Under the pieces are notes generated by a model. That model was given only the letters and a program-made list of their open reading frames with translations, made no database searches and was not told the origin of the DNA. Below, piece by piece: positions 47,601 through 59,724 of a stretch of 64,000 nucleotides of DNA (position 1 is its first letter; each line of letters begins with the position of its first letter). The stretch comes from Bimastos eiseni (taxonomy: Eukaryota; Annelida; Clitellata; Crassiclitellata; Lumbricidae). The translations under genes and the position numbers were made by a program. The stretch spans positions 426,617-490,616 of the forward strand of contig OY365820.1 of NCBI GenBank assembly GCA_959347315.1. The letters are read 5' to 3'.

Positions 47601-48084
47601 CATGTGTATAACGATTCATTGTTTCGCTCTTGTTCGGGAAAAATGAAATTATCATTTAAAACACCGTTTGAGTGAAACTCAGGAATTTATAGTGTCTCAT
47701 AGAAGCAATTTAAAGGTGTGTATTCTGACTTTATTACGTTAACTATATCCAGTGACGAAAGTTACCTCCACATCATCTAACATAATAACACCATAAACAT
47801 AAGTTAGAATACTATCCAGATCATCAACCTTCCAGACTACGATCTCCAACATTCATTACGCCTTAGCAACCAAAAACAAGCCGTTAGATAGCCATTCGAT
47901 GAGACAAATTCTATCTGGATGAAAAAGTTACCATTGATTGAGGAAAATTACTGTCCAGAAATAGGATGAAATAAAAAAGTACACTTACGCATTAATATTT
48001 ATAGAGTTATAATAACGAATTAAAGGTGTTTGGCGACATCTTGTTTTAGTCTTCCTCATCCAACACAGAAGGTGGTGATGGTGG

Positions 48085-48192
48085 TATTTGCAGTTTAACG
48101 ACACTGTGCGATAACGAAGGTCATTGGCGTCGCCCTCCACCTTTATCTAGGTTTGGGACTGGCACTGTCAGATTACACGGAGTGGTGAAATT
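48085..48192 (+). repeat. Interspersed repeat family A copy
   Basis: Near-complete copy (gtttaacgacactgtgcgat … gggactggcactgtcag) followed 100 bp later by taaaaggtgtctaag. Confidence 0.75.
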
Positions 48193-48684
48193 AATAAATA
48201 ACTTGAATAAAAATTGGAAACATTGATGCGTGATGTATGATAAAAGTTGTGACATCGATAGGACCATATAGGTTCATAATAAGTGACTAAAAGGTGTCTA
48301 AGCTGTGCCACGTTTATAGCAACAGTGAAAAGAACTATTCAGCTACATCTTATGGTCGTTCTTGTCAGAGCAGAGTAATGGTGAACACACTGGAGCGCAG
48401 ATATGAGGAACCGAGTTCGAAACCCGTATCCTTCATAATGTTGACTAGCCCTTCCTTGGCTAGAAGGCGGCGCTGGTTAAATTAGATGTACGACGTTCGA
48501 TGCGTCATACATGGCTGAAAACATACAAAATCGACACCTGTTATTATTAGCCCATCGTATTTCTAATCTCCAAATTTCTAAAGCGCCACTTGAAAGGCAA
48601 GCGCATTGCACCAGCTTAATTCATGAGCGCTGCATCAAATCAGAAAATTCCAAACGACAATCCGTGGTTCGTTTTTAATCATAC

Positions 48685-49506
48685 TGGCCTGGATAAAGAA
48701 GGACGACGACGCTAACGGTCTTTCTTATCACACAGTGTCGTTCACCTGAAACTACAACGATCATCTATTTTTGTATTAAGCCGTAGCAACGTGAGAACCA
48801 TTCCAAATAATTGTACACCTCTATTAAGTTTGATAATCGCTCTATAAGTAAACGCAGAGGCAGAGGTTTAAGTTGGATTTGCAAATACGAACACCAACAC
48901 GGCTTGTTTTGTGACACTGCCACTCCCAAGAATTAGAACAGGAGGGCAACGCTGGTGATCTTTGTTATCACACAGTGTTACTAAACTGAAACTATCTCCA
49001 ATCAATCCTCACTATTTCTAATATCTACATCGTATGCTATTGTGTTACTCAAACTCTAAGATCGAAAATTATAGTTATAAGACAAATATCATCTTTAAAA
49101 GATTGTCTAATAATTCATCTGCCTGCTTCTGTCTCGTTGGCGAATCGTAGCTATTTCGTTCAACCATTAGAAATCAGATCAGATACAACTTGGGATAGTG
49201 CAAGTCCCAAGCCTTGATAAAGAGGAGGTCGACGTTTATTATTTTATTTATCGCAAAGTGTTTTTAAACTGAAACTATAACAAACAATTGTCTATCCTGT
49301 ACATCATCATGGCTGAAATCTGCAGCCACTTGTTCTCTTAGACACCCTTGACACGCTGTCATAACAAGCTATATAACCTAGAAAACTCGTTGCTGTTGCC
49401 CGTTGCCCATTCCGATATCACACAACTGACAGAGCTAGTCCCAAGTCTTGATGAAGGAGGAGGATGCTTATGTTCTTTGCTATCATACAGTGTCGTTAAT
49501 TTACAT
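48685..49506 (-). repeat. Interspersed repeat family A, four copies in one orientation
   Basis: At 48685-48762, 48910-48986, 49193-49278 and 49420-49506, spaced by 140-210 bp. Each ends in acacagtgt-type text and taaactgaaac or its variant. Confidence 0.7.
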
Positions 49507-50141
49507 TCTGAACATATCCCAGCAATTCAAAACATACGTTTCACGTCGCATAATTGTAGCAACTATTGAACAGACGATTAGTATCACCATGTTTATTTAT
49601 GTTAAGTAAATTAACCAATAAGTAATACTAATTATCCTCGACTTTGTGAGTGTGGCTACGTGACCCTTGACTGATGACTGTTTTATTAATGGACCCATTA
49701 TCATATTGTATTATGTACAAGAACAATCAATAGTTATCATTAACATAAATATTTCTGATAGATACCAGGGCAAACCCTTACTATCATCCAAAGTATCGGG
49801 GCAGAGGCTCTATTACCTCTGTTGAATCGGCTCTTTCCCACCTTACATATATATTTTCCTCTAATTGCAAACAGACAAACTGAAGTATAGTTTGAACGAA
49901 TTATGACCTATGATGCAGCATTCAAATTTAACTGTAGGCAGCTAAGCAAGGCCTCCATTACGCTATACATCTAATTTGGCCAATGCCAGAGCCAAGCGAA
50001 AGAAATACTAGAGGAATTGAACTCGTTTCCTCAGCCCTTCTCCACAGAAGGTCTGTGGAGAAGGGCTGTCACCCCACGCCCCCTTATCTTTACTCAACCG
50101 TTACTGTCTTATACCTCCATCCAAACATGACCATAACCAAT

Positions 50142-52375
50142 TCATTGATCCGTGACGTTTCCTTCGTCCGTCGTAAGATTGGCACTTCCAAACAGGAAAT
50201 CACGTGACAGCGGCGCGTGCAGTAGTACTCCAAGCGTTATTCCAATTGTTCCAGTGGTAAAAACGACCAACAGGACACGATCAACCACCAACGCAATTTG
50301 TTGCCACTCCAGGCGATTGTTATAGCGCCTTTCCTGTTCGGCCATACGTGTCTCATTCCGCGTTATCGTCTGACAGACCTTGCTCAGAGTTCGCGAGATC
50401 TGTTTCCCGAGAGCGAGGCTTGTGTTGGGGGTGGCAGACGGGCGCGTGGAAGAGCCGCCTCTCGCCCCGCCGTGATGTTGTGGGTTGGGTAAGGGGTTGA
50501 CCCCTGATAGGAAGGAGAGAAGACCTCCGTTCTCAGGGAAACGGTCAAAGGTCGATTCCTGGACTATGGACTCGTCTAATTCTGTTGCTGAGGAATCCTT
50601 TCCCACATTGAAATCCTACAAAAAGTAGGCAGAATGTTTATCTATCTACTAATCGTAATCCATCTATCTACTCATATGGTGAATATCACCCTTAAAAGAG
50701 GTATCTAATTATTTAGTCAATCATCTGTTATTTTGCACAAATACTACATTTCATAATGTTGCAGTCTTTAATATGGTATATGTATTATTATAAGATGATA
50801 TGTAAATTAACATTTATTATACGACGATTGTCATAGACAAATTTTAATTTATTTAATAGAAGAGTTAGTCACAGGGTGTGCAACTATTCTATTTACAGTC
50901 TGTTACTGAAGAATTACAAACTGATAATCGAGCGTCCACCTACAGTTATATGGCAAATAAAATCCTTAAAAGAGGTAGCCAATAATTTTTAGTAGTTATC
51001 ACCGCTCTGTTGCTGCACGCATGATTCTCTCTCTCTCGTTCCATAACCCAATCCATTTCCATTTAAAACAATATCTATATAACTATAAATCTGTCTCTGC
51101 CTCTGTCTGTCTGTCTGTCCATCCGTCTGTCTCTCTGCTGTTTGTGTGTCTGTCTGTTATTTGTCCTATCTGTATTCTCCAGCTGATTCATAATCGTTTT
51201 CCATAGATATTGTTGCGACTCCTCTTTCCATTTTCATTATATATTCACTGACCAATATCTCTCTCAGAGGACAGAAACATCCTTGCACAACATCCGCCCA
51301 TCCTTAAGACTTTAGTCCTAAGTCTGTTCGTCCTTTTGTTCTGTGGTCCATTATTTCCTATGGCCACCATTGACTGATTGACTGATTGGCTGATTGACTG
51401 ATTGAGTGATTGGCTGATTGACTGATTGGCTGATTGGCTGATTGACTGATTAACTGATTGACTGATTGACTGATTGAGTGATTGGCTGATTGACTGATTG
51501 ACTGATTGGCTGATTGACTGATTAACTGATTGACTGATTGACTGATTGAGTGATTGGCTGATTGACTGATTGACTGATTGAGTGATTGGCTGATTGGCTG
51601 ATTAACTGATTGACTGATTGACTGATTGAGTGATTGGCTGATTAACTGATTGACTGATTGACTGATTGGCTGATTGGCTGATTGACTGATTGAATGATTG
51701 GCTGATTGACTGATTGACTGATTGACTGATTGGCTGATTGACTGATTGGCTGATTGGCTGATTGACTGATTGACTGATTGGCTGATTGACTGATTGACTG
51801 ATTGGCTGATTGGCTGATTGACTGATTGGCTGATTGACTGATTGACTGATTGGCTGATTGACTGATTGGCTGATTGACTGATTGGCTGATTGACTGATTA
51901 ACTGATTGACTGATTGACTGATTGACTGATCGTTTTGTTCTTCAGTTTTATACATTTTCGTCCTTAATTCCGTCCGTTAGTCCAGTATTCCTCGATTGTC
52001 CTTGGCGTCCTCTATTCCTCCTTCCTTTCCTTCGTCCATGTTTGCGGTCGTCACGTGACAGTGGGCGCACCCGGACTGCTAGCGACATCTGACGATGAAC
52101 ATCGCAAATACCATCAGGGACTATAAACAACCTTAGATGATAGCAGTGTCGACGTCACAGCAGAAGATGAAACGCCACCTGGTGTCCACTACGAACGACC
52201 ATGTATTTATGTATGTATGTCTGTATGTTTGTATGTATGTATGGATGTATGTATGTATGTATGTATGTATGTATGTATGTATGTATGCATGTTTGCATGT
52301 ATGCATGTATGCATGTATGTATGCATGTATGTATGTTTGTATGTTTGTATGTATGTATGTATGTATGTATGTATG

Positions 52376-52407
<32 letters not shown>

Positions 52408-55400
52408 CATGTATGCATGTATGTATGTATGTATGTATGTATGTATGTATGTATGTATGTATGTATGTATGTATGTATGTATGTATGTATGTATGTATGT
52501 ATGTATGTATGCACGGGAGAACCCGTCATTAAACATTAGGATCAACAGAGAACCCGACTTATATAAAGCCGTGTCGAAATGTATGTGCGTGTGCGACTTA
52601 CGAGGAGTGACCTTTGAACCTGGCGTTCGCTATTTAATCCGACGACCTTGTTCTTGCTCTTCTGTTTAGACGCTGACGAAGGGTTCATACGAACGTAGAA
52701 TCGGTGGGAATCGGAATCATTCGGGTTAAGCGACGGCGCCTGGAACTAAATGGTTTGGTAAGTCAACGCAATGAACTCATGAATATTCAGAACAATACAT
52801 AACTTAGTCATGAACACATGCATCCATTACATAATATAGTTATGACTGATAATGATGATTTAAATCAGGGAAATTATAAATGTATATTGTGGGCATAATG
52901 ACATCAATTCTCCCGAGACCAGCTTCGTTGCTCAGAAACTGCCACGCAGTGTCGTTTAATAAGCTCATAACTTAAACACCGGGGTTCCATGGTGAGGTCG
53001 CCTATTACCAGTTATTCTACGAGAGCGATATATAAATCTCAAGATACGATATAATTAATTAGTTATTGTCTGTCGAATGATACCATGTGTCATTGTGCAA
53101 TTAACCTAAGTGAGGTTTGCTCCTTATTTATAGGCATTATAGTAGCGTTTCAAGGGTGTCTAAGCAATAATCAAATGGGGTAATTCCATCATATACGAAA
53201 TTTTCTTATTCTTAATGCTCTAGTCATGCTTACCTCGGTGCAAATAAATGATAATAATAATAGTAATAATCAAGAATATTTCTAAGTTCCAAAATTTTCC
53301 CCAAATAACAGATCGAATTAAGAATATCTCATTCTGATAAAGATCGCCGTAGCATCAATAATTAAGATACTAGAATGTTCCAGAACGAACCAGTTGTTCC
53401 ACTTGTTCTGCATTTGGTACTTGTAGACGCAGGAACAGAAAGCGTGCGAATATCTTGAAGCAGACGAACTTGAGAATGGCGGGAACTGGTCTACCCTCGT
53501 GACCGATGTGATGAATATTCAACGTCAGGACTGTCATGGCCGTCGCCAGCGAAACAATGGCTATTGTTATGCCGTAGTAGAGACCTAAACAACGACACAG
53601 ACAATGGACCAATGCAGCGACGATATCAAACAAAGGGAATTGCATTGTGTATTTACCTTTGTTGCCATGGTTACTTTGTCGTAGTTACCTTAACCACGGC
53701 GAATTTGCGTTGGTTACCTTAGCCTTGATTACCTATGCCATGGTAACATTTATCTTGGTGACCTCTACCACGAATGCATTTGCATTGGTTACCCTTGTTA
53801 ACTTTTCCTTGGCTTTATTTGCACTCCACGAAATGTACGCTTCAACAAAATTTAACGTACGGTATCGGTTTATTCTAAATCACCTTTAATAAAAAAATGT
53901 TTAGTCTATATAAATAGGTCATTTCCGCAACATCGCAATACCTTCTTTTGAAAGGCATTTGTAAGAATATTCTTAAATTACTTGTTGTAAGTATTTTCAT
54001 AATGCTATATAAAAGTAGTTACTAAATATACTTACAAATTAATATTGAGAAGTATTTCTTTGCACTTTGATGATTTTGTTAAAAAGTATTTGCCAAAACT
54101 ATTTTCAAAGCAATACATAGGATCATTTTGTAAAGGTACTTTAAAACTACTACTGAAAGCTATTTTATTATGCACTATCCTAATTCTTTTCAAAAGTCTT
54201 TTGCTCATTACTGGCGTCATTAGTCCTCAACTAATCATGACAATAAATCCATTGGACACGACTGTCCATCGTATCTCCAATTACTGTACATGATATAGCC
54301 AATAATAATTGCTGCGTTGGCCGCCGTTTCTGTATAAACCAAACGTGGGAATCCTACTGCTTTCCAGTTGAATGTGGAAAGGCTATTCGCTGGAATGACA
54401 TGGAATTCGTTGAATCGATAATCAGCGATAAATGCTTTCTCCACTTCATCCAATTTCGTCGGGAAGCCTCCAGATGGCGATAGCGTCGATCGAAATCTCT
54501 ACCCGCCAGTCGCAGCCTTTATTGTAATCCCGTTTTCTGAGAAGACCCCTTTCCAAGTGAGCCAGTCACTAATTCTCTACTCCCTCTCTTTTTCTTCTCC
54601 TCTTTCTAATTCTCCCTAACTACACCTACCCATCGGCTCCCAGCTGGCCTCATCTTCTCAGGTTCTTATTCCCATTCTTCCTCCTCCTCCTCCTCCTCTT
54701 CCTCCTCTTCCTCCTTCTTTTCCTATAATTTGTTCTCTTCTAACTTTTGTTCCTCTTTCTATTCATCCTCTTCTTATAAATCTTTTCCCTCCTTTTCCTA
54801 TTAATTCTCCTCAGCCTAACCTTCCTTCTGGTCTAATTCATCCTCTTCCAATACTTCCTCTTCTTCTTCCTTTTCTTCTTCTTCCCCTCCTCCTCGTCCT
54901 CTTCCTCCTACTTCTCCTCTTCCTCTTCGTTCTCACCGTCTTTTTCACCTTGCTATCTTCCCTTTTTCTCGCCTTCCTTCGTCAACTGTTAAGGCCATTA
55001 AGACAGGGATATTAGGCAGATAATTAGCAGACGGAAATCCTGCGATAAAACAATATTTCACAATTGAGCTAATATTGCTGTCACAAAGTTATGAGTTCAC
55101 GATCCGAATATAATTACATCACTTTATTACATCCTCATAATGCATTGCAATCCAAAACATTCCAATATAACTCCTTCAGATACAATACTTTACTCATCAA
55201 TACAATTTTACCAAACAAACTGTTGTCCTACCAAATTCATTCCCTACCGGTATCCAATTGGTTAGTTGCAGTTTAACGACTCTGTGTGACGACAAAAATA
55301 ATTAGCGTCGCTCTCTTCCTTCGCCCATTCTTGGGACTGGCACTGCACGAGTCCTATCAGTGGCGGAGTTTTGCCAGTTATTATAGTAGCTTAATTTGTC

Positions 55401-58400
55401 AACCTCGAAATCGTGTCTTAATCATGATGCTAGGTTGGCTAACTATGCCCCTATCATATACCTACAAATTCACAAAACCAATCTAATATAGCGTAAATAC
55501 GACACTGTGTAGAGGTGTCCAGCAAGAACATCAAAGTGCAACTATTTTGATGTATGAGTTGTGGGAGTAAGAGTTTAGCGCCATCTAATGACATTAAATA
55601 TATAATTACTGTTAAAAGACATCACTAGGCGTTGTTAAGCGAAGAGACCTACAACATTTAATAATCTGCTTGAACAATTTAATTCGCATAATTAAACCTC
55701 ATTCATCATAATGAATGAGGTTACATTCATTATGATGCATGTAATGACCCAAATTTCGGTCATCGTAGGCTATAACTTGCCAAAATAATTTCTGAAGACA
55801 GCAACTGCCTCTGTTGAAATAATCTACTGTTAAACTCTGAATCCAACTATTCTTCCATAATTCGCGCTCAGCTATTTTATTTATTCCGAAAATGTACGTG
55901 GCGCCCCACACGAGATATCTGCTTAGAAGCGCCCTCTGCGATGGTTGTGAAGGAGTCATTGTTTTTGTACAGACACGATCCCTTTTAATAACGTGAGTCA
56001 GAGGCTATTTAGAGTTGTCCAAGCGGAACATTTGAATGCAACAATTATGACGACGGTTGAAAGAGGTTAGCGCCACCCAATGGCATCAAATATTTAATAT
56101 AGAATTACTTTTAAAAGACATCACGGACGTGGACGCCACTAGGTATCTTAACACTTTTTGGATTAAAAATCAGACACTACCTTACCTCAAAATGTGGTAG
56201 TGCCAGTCCCAACCTTGAAGAATCAGAAGGGCGAAGCTGACAAACATTTCATATTAGCGTCGATAATCAATAAACCATTGTTGCCATTAGATGTAGCAAT
56301 ACTCTAGCCACCACTCGATATCGTTGCACATAGAAGACATTAATATTCTGATGCGCTGTTTAGACACCTCGAAATAGTTTGCTATTGATGATATAAAATG
56401 AAATATAATTTTTGAAAATCGCAATTATCATTCACGTCTAAAATATAATGTAGCAATATAATGTAGGACACATTTAAATCACTTCACCAATGATCGCAAT
56501 GTGGCAGTGTCAGTCCAGCGTCTGAATAAAGGTGGAGGGATGCGCTAACGATCTTTGTTATCACACAGTGTCATTAATCTTAAACCACTACTAAATGCAT
56601 TTTTACTTGAGCACCTAATTTCCGTTTGGTACATCTGAGATTCTCTTGCAGCATGAAAGTTGTATTGGGCATAATTAAGACGCCTTGAAGCCACCAAAAC
56701 TTGCTATGACACTCACCAACGAGAGGCAGGACATCTGAAGTAGGCGGCATATTCTCAGCAACCAGCATTAGAAAGACCGTCATAGACAACAGCGTCGTAA
56801 TTCCCATGGACACCTTTTCTCCAGAATCGCTGGGAATGTAAAAACCGAGCAGCGCAACGAGCGTTATGAGAAAACAAGGTAAAATCATATTGAAGACGTA
56901 GAACAACGGCTTCCGTCTCATCTGTATAGTATAGGTTACATCCGGATAGGGTTCATCACAACAGGAATAGTATTCCACTTTTCGGATGGCGTGAAGACGG
57001 ATAAGAGCCCACTCTGTGTTCTGGATGTAGTTGGTCAGGTCGCCGTCTTCGCCGACCTTGACAAGGTTGACCTGATCCAGAAAAATTGTACATAGTACTT
57101 GAAGTCTTGCACAAGTTACCTGTCACCGCACGTATCACTTCAAGATTCTATTTCTAGTTTCCAAAGCCCAGCTCGGCTGTGCCCCGAGATGTCTTTCTCA
57201 CTATTTCGGAAAGCCGTTGTCTGCAACTTCATCTCATTCCTTGCGCTTTGTTGACCGTCTTAATCTTATTTTCATAGGAGTTAGACTGCCCTAGCCCAGC
57301 ACCCGGCGTTTGCTGTTGTGGGTCCATCTACCTGGAATGACCTTCCTCTGTTACGATGAGCTAGACTAATGACAGACTTCTCAACATTGGGCTCTTGCCC
57401 AATCTCGCTCTTTAAAGGCGTTTCTTTTTCCCTGGGATATCCGTGCTGAAACCGCCTATGAAAAGCTTATATGTTAGAGGCGCTATATAAATCTAATGAT
57501 GCGGTACTATGCAATAAGCGCTTATTATTCTGTTATCTTCTTGCACTGACGCTTCAAATCATCTGTATTTGAAAGCTATGCGCATACTTCAGGCGTAAGA
57601 ACTATTATAGAACCCTGAGTACTTATATTTGAAACATAAGTACCTTAAGCTGCGAAACATAAGTACTTCCGATTGAAACATATGCATATGTTCTCTAAGC
57701 AGATGAGATTTATTTTTCAAGTACAAGCACCTTACTTGAACTTGCAATATATCTACTTAATTAAGGCTTTTCTTAGACACCACTAAATCGTTCCTTACCG
57801 ATTGTATAAAATTAATATTACTTTAAACTTAACAATAAAACTCCGCCCTGGTAGTACTCGGCCAGTGCCAGTCCCAAGCCTGGATAAAGGAGGAGGGCGC
57901 GCTAATGGTCTTTGTTACTACACAGTGTCGTTAAACTGCAACAACCTTAACAATAACTGAGAAAAACTTATGTAGAAACATAATGTAGAACTGCTAAAAA
58001 AAAATTATTGGATGTTGATATTTCATACTCAATTTTCCATTGATTAATTATGATTCTTCATTAAAAATCCATCTATTGAACAATGAAGCATAAGAACTAG
58101 TACTGAAACCTAAGTACTTGCACTTGAAACTGATAAGAACTTCTAACTCAGTCCAAAGCACTTGATCCATTCCAACCTGGAGTCCGTCGTAAGTCCATGA
58201 GGCAAATTGCATCGAACAATTCTGTTCATCGAATGGAAAATACTTGACGTCGATCGTACACGAACTGCGGAATATGACCATCGACAACCACGTGACGTTG
58301 CCATCTGACGTCACGATGACGTTGGTGCTTATCGATGACTTGTACGAGGAAACATCAGCGCTACAGGCGACCAAATACATTATGAGAAAACAAAGACCAG

Positions 58401-59687
58401 GTCTATGCTGTTCAGCGACATCTTGTGAGGGTTTTCTATTGAAAATTACTGTTCTCTTTGTGAGTAGTTATGTAACGTACTATGCTGTAATAGAACATTT
58501 ATATAGCGTCTCTTTAAGATGTCTACCCAGAGACACTCTCTTTCCGCTGGCCTATATATTGTTAAGTGTCACTTAATGCTGATGATCATGTTACAGCTGT
58601 TGTTGTCATCCATCCGTTTGTTAAAACGACATTGTGATATTGGCCAGAAGGGATTTACGAGTCGCTCAAGCCTTTTTCCTTGAGTCGTGACTGGGCTGGG
58701 ATCGCTCCTGAGTATGTTCAGAAAGAACGGCTATATAAATGATCAGAACGACTGAAAGAATTACTGTATCTTATACATAGTTACATAGGCTGGCGACGCC
58801 TTTTTTGATGGTAGAAACGATAATTGGAGAAACATTATATACATTTAATATATACACATTCATATATTGACGCAATTGAACATGTTTTAAAGGTGTTTGC
58901 GGCAGTAACGCATTTGAAAATTCCATTTTACGATCGATTAATTTTCGGTGATATTAACACATGTCAACTGTGTTGTCAATTATTTCATTTTATAGGCGTG
59001 ACAGTTTAGCGATAGTATTGTCATCAGGACTTGGAACTGGCACTGTCAGAGTGGAAGCAGTGTTTCGAGTTGTCAACCCTTAAATATTGCCGATTCTTGT
59101 AGTTTAACGGCACTGTGTGGTAACAATGACCATTAGCGTCGCCCTCCTCATTTATTCAGGCTTGGCACTGGCTCTGGCCGCGGACTTTTAGTGGCGTGGT
59201 TTACCTTCTAAAATGTTCGTCGTTCCAAGTTTATATTGCTTTGTTGTCTTACATAGCAAAGGTGTCTAATGAGAGTGGCCTGACCAAGAGCTGAACGCGT
59301 CATATTGAGTATATAGAACGTTTGAGATTAGTATAATATGCTCCCTACTTGTTGTAGAGAAGAATGTCAGGTTTCCAGATGGAGTCGTGAGGCAATCGCA
59401 GGACACGCACTCCGCCGTACTTTGCAGGATTCCAGATCAACTTGTAGTCGATCCAAACCTAAAAATGTGCAATTTTTTAAACACCTGTTTAAAGCTTAAT
59501 TGTTGCATTATAAGTAAAACTTGAACAACAACTGTTGAATTCGTCCTTGATCAGCAGTCAAAACCTGTGTAAAAAATGAAGGGCTACGCTAATGATCTCG
59601 TTACCACACATTATCGTTAAACTGAAACTACTGCAACTGCCACTCCACCTCAGGCTTGCTGTAGTTCAAAGCGAAGTTTTGTATTCC

Positions 59688-59724
<37 letters not shown>

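Larger units (their letters stand above)
47605..50140. other. Repeat-filled stretch downstream of the nicotinic receptor gene
   Basis: Five family A copies plus aaaggtgtctaag motifs; no exon recognised. A perfect inverted repeat, cccttctccacagaaggtctgtggagaaggg in outline, lies at about 50035-50066 (14-bp arms cccttctccacaga). Confidence 0.55.

Noticed and set aside
51602..52539. Open frames across the gactgatt and ATGT repeats (QSISQSVNQ- and [12 protein letters not shown])
   Set aside because: Low-complexity frames open on both strands only because of the repeat period.
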